From a virus: a stretch of DNA of 33,996 nucleotides. Below, piece after piece: positions 15,148-24,176 of this stretch. The notes below the pieces were generated by a model. That model saw only the letters and a list, made by a program, of their open reading frames with translations. It ran no database searches and was not told where the DNA came from. The position numbers were made by a program, and so were the translations under genes. Each line of letters starts with the position of its first letter. Within the stretch, counting starts at the first letter, position 1. The DNA is taken from IMG/VR virus record IMGVR_UViG_3300017782_000091, positions 1 to 33,996 of that record; one strand, written 5' to 3'.

Positions 15148-17781
15148 ATGGCTGAGAAAAATGATCTAACCTTCGTGGATTCAGTAAACATCTGTTTATC
15201 TGCAATTGGAGAACAACCTACAACTGGAGATACAAGCGGTAAAGTAACTGTTAATACAGATACAAATCGTATTGTACAAATCACTTCAGATTTACTTAAA
15301 GAAGTTACTATTGATGTTGAAAATAGAGGATGGGATTTCCAAGCTACAACTGGTACAGTAGAAGGTATAGATATAACTACCAATAAATATGATTGGAACG
15401 GTCTTCACACTGTCTCTTTCAAACGCTATGTTACCATCCGTGCTGCTAGAATATTACAAGCTAGATATGTTACGGATGAGAATTTACACACTTTCAGTGC
15501 AGCTGAAGAAGCGTTCTCTTACGCTAACTTACAACAAGTAGATGCCACAGCTAGACTAGCAGCTCAATTTAAACTTCCAGATAGTATTACTAATTTAGGA
15601 ATAGAGAAGACTGACTTCCTTGCTGGGACTGTAGAAGAAAAACTAGGTTATCTAAGAATGGCTACAGAGGTAAATAATACTCAGTTAGTCAACGCACAGA
15701 AGTTACGAGTAGATGAAGAAACGGATTTACTTCAACAACAATTTTTAACAGAACAAAAAGAAACAGAAAAACGATCTGCTGAATCTGGACTAACAAATCA
15801 ACAACAAGGGTTGATTGGAGAACAGACTATAACAGAAGCTGCTAATCGTTCAAAACTGAATGCAGAAAAAAGTTTAATAGATCAACAAAGAGAAACAGAA
15901 GCTAAGCAAACTGACAAAGTAGAAGCTGAAACGGATTTAATTGCTGAGCAAGAAGACTTAATCGTCCAACAACAAGCGACAGAAGTACAGGAAACAGAAA
16001 AACGCAGTGCCGAAACAGGTTTAGTCCACGGACAACTAGGACTAGTAGGTGAGCAAACGATAACAGAAACCGTAAATCGTACTAAAGTAGACTCGGAGCG
16101 GAAGAGAATTGACGAGGAGACTGATCTTTTACAAGAACAGCATAATACGCAAATAGAGGAAACAGCAAAACGCAGTGCTGAGACAGGTTTAGTCCAAGGA
16201 CAACTAGGGTTAGTTAGTGAACAAACTTTATCTGAAATTAAAAATAGAGAGTTAACAGACGCACAGAAAGTTAAAACTAATACTGAATCAGAGTTAATAG
16301 AAGATCAGAAAACTAAACTAGCAGCTGACACAGGATTAGTAGCTCAACAATCTACCCTCGTAAGCGAGCAAGTTACATCTGAAGCTATAAACCGTGCAAA
16401 AGTTACCAAAGAAACAGAGGTGCTTCTAGAGCAACAACAATTAATAGACGAGCAAGGAAAGACTCAACAACAAGAAACAATTAAAAAAGCTGCGGAAACA
16501 GGACTCGTAGCACAACAATCTACACTGACAGTTGAGCAAGCTAATAAAACATCTAAAGAAAGTCTTTTAGTAGCATCACAAAAGAGTTTAGTAGACGCAC
16601 AAAAGAATACAGAGTTACAGGAAAAGGCTAAACGAGAAGCTGAAGTTAAACAAGTAGAATCACAAACTCTACAAGTAGATGCTCAGACAGGTCTTGCTGG
16701 TCAACAAACAATTTTAACAAGTGAACAAGCTCAAACACAAGCTACGCAACGATCGTTGTTATCAGCTCAAGCTGCTCAAATAACAGCACAAAGGAATACA
16801 GAGACTCGTACTCAAAGAAAACTAGAAGAAGAAACAGATTTACTTGAAGCCCAAGAGTCACGCATAACAGGTGAGACAGCGTATATGATTACCGCTGAGA
16901 ATGATTATATAGCTATTCTTAAAGGTACAGGTATACTAACTAGTAATGTCTTCTATGATCAACGATTCAATCCTCTTTATAATAATAAAAAACATAGCTT
17001 TAGAATGATGGGTATTAAAGAAGCAGACTTTAATGCAGCACCAGCTTACAAAAAACTTTCAATGTTAGAAGAAGCGGATGCGTTTAGTCAATCTCAACTT
17101 ACTGGTACATCTAGTGTAAGTATACCTTATACTAGAACTGGAGGCTACGGTCACTGGGTATTTGAAATGTATCAAAAATTAGGATATGGTAAGGCGGAAA
17201 ATTCAAATGATGACACAATCACTAGATGGTTGTATGATAGTTATTTAAACAATCTATACACTTTAGGTGAAAGAAAATTATCATGGACTCGTAGAACTAT
17301 TAAACTAACTGCTGATAGCAACGGTAGATTAAAAGCACCATTAAGTAGTGGTTTCGTAATAGGAGGCGGTAGAACATATTCTAGCTATACTTACTATAGA
17401 ATTAACGGTAAGCAGTTAGGATACGAACCTCATACAGAAGGTGGTGAAGATTATAATATTCTTGTAGATTTAGATCTAGATGAAAACCAATCAACTTCCT
17501 TTAACGGTGAATACACGGTAGAAGTCGGTCAGACAATGGATTCACATCAAAGTAATGGTATTGCTCCGTTGTTTGAAAACTGGGTACAAACTTATACTTT
17601 ACTACAGTTTGTTGAGACATATCCTGTCAATGCTACAGAAGTAGACAAGTTTAGAAAAGAAGAAGCTCGTTTCAGATCCTTGATGGAACAAGAAGAAGCA
17701 GAGCTTGGACAGTATAATATTTTAGATTCTACTGATGTAGCACAACGAGTAGGACATAATCGTAATTACAATCTTTTATAA
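15148..17781 (+). CDS. tail tubular protein A (T7 gp11-like) with coiled-coil and extra domain; possible built-in fibre
   Basis: An 877-residue protein where T7 gp11 has 196. Residues 1-170 resemble gp11: FVDSVNICLSAIGEQP, VENRGWDF, and FKRYVTIRAARILQARY. Residues about 175-590 are a long charged Gln/Glu/Leu coiled coil with repeats of the type KRSAETGLVxGQLGLVxEQT starting at 211, 288, 344, 393, 449 and 512. Residues about 595-800 look globular and aromatic-rich (TRTGGYGHWVFEMYQKLGYG). The last 70 (WVQTYTLLQFVETYP to GQYNILDSTD) resemble the gp11 C-terminal helices and end. T7 gp11 is the dodecameric adaptor between portal, nozzle and fibres. Here the insert or duplication resembles a fibre shaft with a tip. 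That fibre role is inference. Confidence 0.85.
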   Translation: MAEKNDLTFVDSVNICLSAIGEQPTTGDTSGKVTVNTDTNRIVQITSDLLKEVTIDVENRGWDFQATTGTVEGIDITTNKYDWNGLHTVSFKRYVTIRAARILQARYVTDENLHTFSAAEEAFSYANLQQVDATARLAAQFKLPDSITNLGIEKTDFLAGTVEEKLGYLRMATEVNNTQLVNAQKLRVDEETDLLQQQFLTEQKETEKRSAESGLTNQQQGLIGEQTITEAANRSKLNAEKSLIDQQRETEAKQTDKVEAETDLIAEQEDLIVQQQATEVQETEKRSAETGLVHGQLGLVGEQTITETVNRTKVDSERKRIDEETDLLQEQHNTQIEETAKRSAETGLVQGQLGLVSEQTLSEIKNRELTDAQKVKTNTESELIEDQKTKLAADTGLVAQQSTLVSEQVTSEAINRAKVTKETEVLLEQQQLIDEQGKTQQQETIKKAAETGLVAQQSTLTVEQANKTSKESLLVASQKSLVDAQKNTELQEKAKREAEVKQVESQTLQVDAQTGLAGQQTILTSEQAQTQATQRSLLSAQAAQITAQRNTETRTQRKLEEETDLLEAQESRITGETAYMITAENDYIAILKGTGILTSNVFYDQRFNPLYNNKKHSFRMMGIKEADFNAAPAYKKLSMLEEADAFSQSQLTGTSSVSIPYTRTGGYGHWVFEMYQKLGYGKAENSNDDTITRWLYDSYLNNLYTLGERKLSWTRRTIKLTADSNGRLKAPLSSGFVIGGGRTYSSYTYYRINGKQLGYEPHTEGGEDYNILVDLDLDENQSTSFNGEYTVEVGQTMDSHQSNGIAPLFENWVQTYTLLQFVETYPVNATEVDKFRKEEARFRSLMEQEEAELGQYNILDSTDVAQRVGHNRNYNLL
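15673..16917 (+). repeat. degenerate heptad-register repeat inside the gp11-like gene
   Basis: The segment encodes about 415 residues of coiled coil. The repeat marker (A-[EDQ]-[ST]-G-L) recurs at residues 211, 288, 344, 393, 449 and 512. The distances are 77, 56, 49, 56 and 63 residues, all multiples of seven, so repeats have been gained or lost only in whole heptads. Confidence 0.85.
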
Positions 17782-20696
17782 TGCCTCTAATAACACAAGC
17801 CATACCTAATCTTGTACAAGGTGTAAGCCAGCAACCTCCAGCTCAACGCTTAGCAGGTCAGTCTGAAGTTCAAATAAATGCTTACAGTGATCCAGTTACA
17901 GGGTTACGGAAAAGACCACCAGTAACTTTTGGTAAAACTTTAAGAACTGATAAGTTAGACTTAACAGATGATAAAGTATCTATCATAAAAAATGATAGCG
18001 TGGGTAAGTTTGGTATGATGATACATGATAGTAAACTTCATGTATACAATTTAAATACTGGAGTTGAAGCAGAGATAGAAAACGAATCTGGTACTGGTTA
18101 TACCGCTGGTTTACCTATTAGTAGCGGTGATTATTTAGATACAACTGACAGTAACGAAGATTCTATATTTACTTTAAGTGTAGGTGATACAACCTATGTA
18201 GGCAATAAAGAAGTTCCAGTAAGTTCTGATAATGTTATTACAGATTCTTTTGATGAGGCTGCTTATGTTTATGTCAAACAAGGGGCTGTTAATAATGGTT
18301 ATTCTATAATTATAGATCATAATGATGTAATAGGTGGAACAGATAACGCCCAAAAAGCTACGGTTACTTTTAGTTGGGAGGCTAGGAGATCTGGAAAACG
18401 AACTTACTGGTATCTAAAAGACGGAGGCGTAGCGACAGTAAATGATGGTGGTACTGGTTACACAACAGATCAAGAAATAAAAATTAACTTTTCATCTACA
18501 CGATATAGAGGTAGTGTTAGTACAGCAGATGGTAGTTTAGAAGTTACAGTCGGAGCTAATGGAGCTATTACCTCTGTTAAATCTAACAGTACATCTTTTG
18601 GTTTTCTACGCACAAATAGTACATCTCCTGCACACACTATATCAGAACCCAACGATCCTACTTTTGGAACTGGAGGTCCTTTAGTTGCTAGATATGTTAG
18701 TAAAGATGCATCAAAATTAATAATAGATAACGATTCATCTGATGAAACTTATGATGAAGATGTTTCCGCATCTTCGTCAGATTTAATAGCTGAACGACTA
18801 AAAGAAGCTTTTCTAAGTAATACTAACAATAGTGCTGCTTTTAAACGAGAAGGAGAAACAGCAACATCTAACACTAGATTTTTTGTATCTAGGAAAGGTA
18901 GCATGATTAGGATTAGACCTAAATCAAGTATTGCTTCTGACTTTACTTTCTCCATAAAAACAGAAGATGGTTTAGCTAATAACGGTCTTCAAGCAATTTA
19001 TAAAGAAGTTAGTAGTATAACAGACTTACCTTTACAAGCATACAATAATACTAAAGTGAAGATATCTGGTGATGAAGCATCTGAAGATGATTACTATGTA
19101 AAATTTGAAACTACTAACGGTGCTGATTTTGGTGATGGTTATTGGTTAGAGACAATAGGTTTTGACGAGATATTACAATTAGACAACGAAACTTTACCTC
19201 ATGTTTTACAACAAATAGGTGAAGCTGAAACCTCATCAGATGCGGATTTGTTTAAATTTGCTCCAATGAAAGTAGAGCCTAAACTAGTTGGTGATAAACT
19301 ATCTAATCCTTTTCCATCCTTTTTAACTAAAGTAATAGAAAATATGTTCTTCTTTAAGAATAGATTAGGTTTTCTGGCTGAAGATAGGGTTGTACTGACT
19401 GAATATGGTTTAGGTAAACAAATAGATGATCAAATCTATTACAACTTTGGGAGGACTACCGTACAAACTTTTGTAGACACAGATCCTATAGATGTAACAG
19501 TGGCTACAGATAAATCCACTACCTTACGAAGTGCTTCTATTTTTCAAGATAAACTTGTTTTATTTTCCGATCACACTCAGTTTGTTTTATCTGGTGAGCG
19601 TCAATTAACACCTAGTACCGTGTCTATTGTTCCTGTCACCAACTACGATATAACCTCTAATATTCATCCTATTGCAGTTGGAGATGCGGTTTACTTTGCA
19701 ACGAACCAAGAAACATCTATGACGGTTCGTGAGTTTATTCTTAATGAAGTTACAGATACTTACACAGCTTTTGACATCACTGCCCAAGTTCCTAATTATA
19801 TACCTACAGACGCTACTTATTTAAGTGGATCTGGTAGTTCTAACATTATAGCAGTTGGTTCTAGAGATAACAGAAAACATCTTTACATCTATAAATTCTT
19901 AGTTGTAGATTCTAAAAAGGTTTTAAGTTCTTGGTCTTTATTTACTTTTAAACATGATGTCGCAGCAATATCCTTTGAGAAGGATAGACTAGATATTATA
20001 TTTACTCATAATGGCGGTACATACAACGGTGTGATGGACTTTGATCCTACCAGTAAACCTTCTAATCACCCATTCGTACCTCTTCTAGATTGTGTAATAG
20101 AAAAAGATTATAATACGACAAGTGGTTCTGTAACTTTACCATTTACTGCTTCTGATCTTACTAAGGATGACTTTGATGTAGTTAGTATAGACGGTTCTGG
20201 AGAAGTAACTCAGTTACATACAGCTAATACAAAAATTAAAGTTGAGAGTCTTTCCAATACAGCCATCAGTGCGAGTAGTAATGATGGGAATCCAGCTAAG
20301 TGTTATATCGGTATGAAGTACGATATGGAGTATGAGTTCTCTGAAGTAATAATGAAAGTAGAATCTTCTCATGGTGACACACCAACAAATGTACCATATA
20401 AGATTCGTAATCTATCTTTATACTATACTAATGTAAAAGGTACAGAAGATAAAGATGACGGACATAATATCTTTGATTTAAAAGTTACAGCACCAAGAAT
20501 TGGTGACTTTAGCTCAGATACGAAAAATTATGGGTTTGACACAACTCTAGATCCAAGCGATGGTTTCTTTAAAGTTCCTATATATTTAGATGGGAACGAT
20601 GTAAAGTTGAAATTAGAACACAAATCTGGATACCCTGTTAATTTTCAAAATGCTGAGATTGAAGCTATAACTTATGCAAGAGCCAAGCGATACTAA
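17781..20696 (+). CDS. tail tubular protein B, tail nozzle (T7 gp12-like)
   Basis: A 971-residue beta-rich protein (T7 gp12 is 794). The N terminus ITQAIPNLVQGVSQQPPAQR followed by QINAYSDPVTGLRKRPP is the hallmark of the family. Later segments such as FKNRLGFLAEDRVVLTE, FVDTDPIDVT and FSDHTQFVLSG match the conserved core. It forms the hexameric nozzle through which DNA leaves. Extra length lies in Gly/Thr/Ser-rich loops between about residues 200 and 400. The ATG overlaps the gp11-like stop by one base (TAATG) with no Shine-Dalgarno. The last 23 bases overlap the gp13-like gene. Confidence 0.95.
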   Translation: MPLITQAIPNLVQGVSQQPPAQRLAGQSEVQINAYSDPVTGLRKRPPVTFGKTLRTDKLDLTDDKVSIIKNDSVGKFGMMIHDSKLHVYNLNTGVEAEIENESGTGYTAGLPISSGDYLDTTDSNEDSIFTLSVGDTTYVGNKEVPVSSDNVITDSFDEAAYVYVKQGAVNNGYSIIIDHNDVIGGTDNAQKATVTFSWEARRSGKRTYWYLKDGGVATVNDGGTGYTTDQEIKINFSSTRYRGSVSTADGSLEVTVGANGAITSVKSNSTSFGFLRTNSTSPAHTISEPNDPTFGTGGPLVARYVSKDASKLIIDNDSSDETYDEDVSASSSDLIAERLKEAFLSNTNNSAAFKREGETATSNTRFFVSRKGSMIRIRPKSSIASDFTFSIKTEDGLANNGLQAIYKEVSSITDLPLQAYNNTKVKISGDEASEDDYYVKFETTNGADFGDGYWLETIGFDEILQLDNETLPHVLQQIGEAETSSDADLFKFAPMKVEPKLVGDKLSNPFPSFLTKVIENMFFFKNRLGFLAEDRVVLTEYGLGKQIDDQIYYNFGRTTVQTFVDTDPIDVTVATDKSTTLRSASIFQDKLVLFSDHTQFVLSGERQLTPSTVSIVPVTNYDITSNIHPIAVGDAVYFATNQETSMTVREFILNEVTDTYTAFDITAQVPNYIPTDATYLSGSGSSNIIAVGSRDNRKHLYIYKFLVVDSKKVLSSWSLFTFKHDVAAISFEKDRLDIIFTHNGGTYNGVMDFDPTSKPSNHPFVPLLDCVIEKDYNTTSGSVTLPFTASDLTKDDFDVVSIDGSGEVTQLHTANTKIKVESLSNTAISASSNDGNPAKCYIGMKYDMEYEFSEVIMKVESSHGDTPTNVPYKIRNLSLYYTNVKGTEDKDDGHNIFDLKVTAPRIGDFSSDTKNYGFDTTLDPSDGFFKVPIYLDGNDVKLKLEHKSGYPVNFQNAEIEAITYARAKRY

Positions 20697-21159
20697 TCTA
20701 TGTAAAGAGTACGGTGTTTGTAAACTAGTACCAGCAACATTAGACCATGTATACAAGCTTGGACCTAAGTTAAGACACTACGATCGTATGGAAGTAGGAG
20801 CATTCTTCACCTGTAATGAAGATGCTTTACTAAATGGTTTAGATAAAGACGATCAAACATACACAGGGTTAGATACACAAGGTGAGCCTTTCGTAATGTT
20901 TGGGGTTGGTATTGAGAATAACCAACCTTACATTTGGTTACTAGGATCAAAAGGTATAGAAGAAAACGCTCTAACCTTTGCACGACAATCTAAAAAGATT
21001 TTACCAGAACTTATCAAGCCGTATGGGGTAGTAAGTAATCTAGTCTATGCAGACTACGGTTCTTCTATCAAATGGTTAAAATGGCTTGGAGCTAAGTTCT
21101 TAACTAAAGTAGAGATCAATGGGTATCTCTTCTATGAATTTATAATAATATCAAAATAA
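20674..21159 (+). CDS. internal virion protein A, GNAT-like (T7 gp13-like, DUF2833)
   Basis: A 161-residue protein in the gp13 slot. VPATLDHVYKLGPKLRHYDRME, MFGVGIENNQPYIWLLGSKGIEEN, then FARQSKKILPEL and YADYGSSIKWLKWLGAKF reproduce the beginning, central strand and C-terminal hairpin of a GNAT acetyltransferase fold, as in the DUF2833 family that includes T7 gp13. In T7, gp13 is required for assembly of the internal core and is not known to be an active enzyme. The first ATG lies inside the gp12 gene; the next in-frame ATG is at residue 39, inside the fold, so 20674 is the likely start. Confidence 0.82.
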   Translation: MQEPSDTNLCKEYGVCKLVPATLDHVYKLGPKLRHYDRMEVGAFFTCNEDALLNGLDKDDQTYTGLDTQGEPFVMFGVGIENNQPYIWLLGSKGIEENALTFARQSKKILPELIKPYGVVSNLVYADYGSSIKWLKWLGAKFLTKVEINGYLFYEFIIISK

Positions 21160-21160
21160 T

Positions 21161-21682
21161 ATGGGAGTCCCTCCACAAGTAATAGGCGTAGCCGCTGGCG
21201 TAGGTCAATCAGCATTAGCGATTGGCGGTCAGAAGGCTAAAGCGAAAGCACAAGCAACAGCACAAGCTCGCCAAACCAAAGCCGAAAGAGCTAGATATAT
21301 CCAACAAGTTAATGCTGAGCGTATATCCCAAAGATTTGAAATGGAGCAACGCTCACAACAATTACAGGTAGCTTCTATGAAAGCTTTACAAGCTCGTTCT
21401 CAAGCAAGAATGGCTGCTGGAGATGCTGGTGTATCTGGTGGTTCAGTAGATGCGTTACTCAGAGACTTCTCTAGACAAGAAGCAGCGTATCGTTTCGGAC
21501 TCACTAGACAAGGAGAGCAAGCTAACATTGGTAGAGATTTAAGAGTACAAGACTTCCAACACAATTCTTATCAGCGTATGCTTGGAATTAATCAACCAAT
21601 TGAACAACCTAATTATGGAGCTGCAATACTAAGTGGTGTCACTACTGGTATATCCGTAGCTAGTGGATTAAAAGATTTATAA
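21161..21682 (+). CDS. internal virion protein B (T7 gp14-like)
   Basis: A 173-residue protein (T7 gp14 is 196). It has a Gly/Ala-rich hydrophobic start (QVIGVAAGVGQSALAIGGQK), then a long Ala/Gln/Arg-rich helix (RYIQQVNAERISQRF) and a conserved middle RMAAGDAGVSGGSVDALLRD, typical of gp14 proteins. gp14 is ejected first and forms the outer-membrane pore that extends the tail. The start follows the gp13-like stop by one base and the end overlaps gp15 by one base. Confidence 0.9.
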   Translation: MGVPPQVIGVAAGVGQSALAIGGQKAKAKAQATAQARQTKAERARYIQQVNAERISQRFEMEQRSQQLQVASMKALQARSQARMAAGDAGVSGGSVDALLRDFSRQEAAYRFGLTRQGEQANIGRDLRVQDFQHNSYQRMLGINQPIEQPNYGAAILSGVTTGISVASGLKDL

Positions 21683-24174
21683 TGGCTAAACAAAATTTAA
21701 GTAAACTTCTAGGTCTAGACGAGAAAAGAAAACAAGTAGAGTTAGGTTTAGATGAACAAGTATTTGCAGCACAGGAAGTGAAAGCAGGTACTTATGGTAT
21801 CTCTGGTCCTGTCTACGCTAAAACAAACTCAGCTTTACAAATGGCAGAAGCGTTAGGACGCTATGCTGGTCCAATCGCTCAAGGTCTTGGTAGATTAAAA
21901 GATCAACGAGAAGAGGAGTATGAAGAGTTAGCATCTGGTTTATCTCCACAAGTATTGACAGCTATTCAAAACGGTGATGTCAGTTCTGTAGAAGATCAGT
22001 TCAATGCAAGCTTAGAAAACTTAGACAAAGCTCAAAGAAAGAAGTTGATAAGGTTTTCAGAGAATCCTACTAATTATATCAGAGCTTACAATGTTGTAGG
22101 AGAGAATGCCTCACAAACTTTGTATGGTGACTTATTAGAAAATACAGACCAATACAGCACTAAGAAAGATGACAACGGAGATTACATTCCACCATCTGCT
22201 GTTATAGATGAAGAGATAGACCGTCTTGCAAATTCATTAGGAACACCACAAGCAGTTGCTGCATTCCGTAGAGATGCTAATCGTTGGAAGACTGGTGTCA
22301 CAGCTAAACTCTTAGATGAACAAGATAGAGTATTTCAAGTAGAAGAGAAGTTAAAGTATAGTTCTCTGTTAACAAAGAATGCTTCTAATCAAAACTTCAC
22401 ATCGTTTAGTGATAATTTCAAAGCTTATACCAATGGTATGGACAACGCTGAATCATACGAGTTTACTACTGAGTTCTTTACTGACTTAGCTCAAGATAAT
22501 TATGGAGCAGCTTCTATGTTATACGCTGAGATTGCTAACTCAGCTAGTCCTTTAGAATTAGGAATAGGATTAGAAACAGAAACTAAAGAAGCGTTAATAG
22601 ATGACTTGTCTGATATATTAACTGAACAAGCCAAGAATGATATTATAGAAAAAGATCAGACTGAAAGATTGGCTATATCACAGTTAGATGATGTATACGA
22701 TAGAACTGTAGCTGCTATAGGACGAGGTGAAGATGTAGGTGTTATCAAACTTCCATCTGCGATTGATGCAGAAGAAGCTCTAGAAATAGATTTAACTGGA
22801 GTGACTAGCCCAGAAGAAATACAATCTAAAATGCTAGAAGCTTATGGTTCTGTTGAAGGAGACTCAGCTACAAAAGATATTTTAGCTACTCACATTAGTT
22901 CTTTACAAGAATCTAGAGCAATTGAAAAAGGAAGGTTTGAACAAGCTACTGGTTTAAGTAATCTTAAAGCTAACCTTACAAAGGATTTATCTCAAAATCT
23001 AAATGGTGTTAACATATTTCAACTAGACGCTGCTGGAGTTTCTACAAAAGTTAATGAGTTGATGCAACCTTATCAAGAACAGATAACATCTATCTGGAAT
23101 GATCCTACTAAAGATATTTACACTAAGATTGACGAAGCTAACACTATCATAGACCAAGGTACACTTATTGTTACTGGACAAGTTAATGAAATGTACGGAT
23201 CAAATTTACAAGCACAAGCTAACGAATCTTATGTAAACGATTTATTAAACGGTGCTTTTGTGACAGATATAGCCAATTCATTTTATGAAGCGTCACTAGG
23301 TAGTGGGCGAGGGTTAGAAGATGAGAGTAAAGCTGTAGCATTTGATCAAGGGCAAGAGTATGTTAACCAAATCCGTCCACAAGCTTTAGACATTTTAAAC
23401 GCTCCAATTGAAGAGGAGTTAGCGGCTGGTAAAACAATTACTCAAATCTACGAAGAAAGACAAAACAAAGTTGATGTTCTAGTACAAAGAGCTGCATACG
23501 CTGCTGAAGAACTTTATAGCGGTGGTGAGGCGGAGCTTCCTAAACAGGATTCTGAGGATGTTCCTACAACAGAAGTAGAATTAAATACAACTGGTACTTA
23601 TGTACCAGAAGGTTCTGCTAGTACAAGTAGAAACAGTGATCGCACAGAGTCTTCAGAATTTAGAACATATAAAAAGCGAAAGACCTCTTGGACTAAGTCT
23701 CAAGAAACAGCTAATGATTATGGTTTTGGAAGTTACCGAGAGTATCTCAAAGCTACGATGGATGGTGATACTGATCAGTTTGGTGTGGGCATAACACAAC
23801 ATAAATCAGTCTTAACAGGTAAATCTTTTGTGACTTACAATAACAGTTTCTATCAAAGAGGTCATGTAAGATACTACGAAGATTTAGCTTTTGAAAACTT
23901 GAACGGAGATAAACCAGTATTTACTGTAGAAGAACTACAGAGTGGTGGTGATGGTTTCTTACCTACTTCAAGTATTGATCCTAATCATGTGGTAGTTCTA
24001 TCACCATCTATGGTAATTAATCAAGATGGAGAATACGATGATCAAATAAAAGCATACGCTGTAGCGTTAGGTATGGAAGATCTCAGTGATGATTCATTAA
24101 ATGCATTTGTAACTCGCCAAGCTGTGTTAATGCAACAAGAATTTGGTTTAAACATTTTTAATAATAGTAAATAA
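21682..24174 (+). CDS. internal virion protein C (T7 gp15-like)
   Basis: An 830-residue mostly helical, acidic protein (T7 gp15 is 747). NSALQMAEALGRYAGPIAQG near residue 50, the acidic helices that follow, and FSENPTNYIRAYNVVGE fit the ejected periplasmic tube protein. The last 200 residues include an acidic, Ser/Thr-rich linker and an aromatic-rich end. It is coupled to gp14 by TAATG and to gp16 by a two-base gap. Assigned by position, size and neighbours plus these segments; no enzymatic motif is visible. Confidence 0.88.
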   Translation: MAKQNLSKLLGLDEKRKQVELGLDEQVFAAQEVKAGTYGISGPVYAKTNSALQMAEALGRYAGPIAQGLGRLKDQREEEYEELASGLSPQVLTAIQNGDVSSVEDQFNASLENLDKAQRKKLIRFSENPTNYIRAYNVVGENASQTLYGDLLENTDQYSTKKDDNGDYIPPSAVIDEEIDRLANSLGTPQAVAAFRRDANRWKTGVTAKLLDEQDRVFQVEEKLKYSSLLTKNASNQNFTSFSDNFKAYTNGMDNAESYEFTTEFFTDLAQDNYGAASMLYAEIANSASPLELGIGLETETKEALIDDLSDILTEQAKNDIIEKDQTERLAISQLDDVYDRTVAAIGRGEDVGVIKLPSAIDAEEALEIDLTGVTSPEEIQSKMLEAYGSVEGDSATKDILATHISSLQESRAIEKGRFEQATGLSNLKANLTKDLSQNLNGVNIFQLDAAGVSTKVNELMQPYQEQITSIWNDPTKDIYTKIDEANTIIDQGTLIVTGQVNEMYGSNLQAQANESYVNDLLNGAFVTDIANSFYEASLGSGRGLEDESKAVAFDQGQEYVNQIRPQALDILNAPIEEELAAGKTITQIYEERQNKVDVLVQRAAYAAEELYSGGEAELPKQDSEDVPTTEVELNTTGTYVPEGSASTSRNSDRTESSEFRTYKKRKTSWTKSQETANDYGFGSYREYLKATMDGDTDQFGVGITQHKSVLTGKSFVTYNNSFYQRGHVRYYEDLAFENLNGDKPVFTVEELQSGGDGFLPTSSIDPNHVVVLSPSMVINQDGEYDDQIKAYAVALGMEDLSDDSLNAFVTRQAVLMQQEFGLNIFNNSK

Positions 24175-24176
24175 TT

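Noticed and set aside
20111-20119. TAATACGAC, the first nine bases of the T7 promoter, inside the gp12-like gene
   Set aside because: It is within conserved coding sequence and lacks the CACTATAGGG part. ATACGAC also occurs by chance at other places such as 32547.
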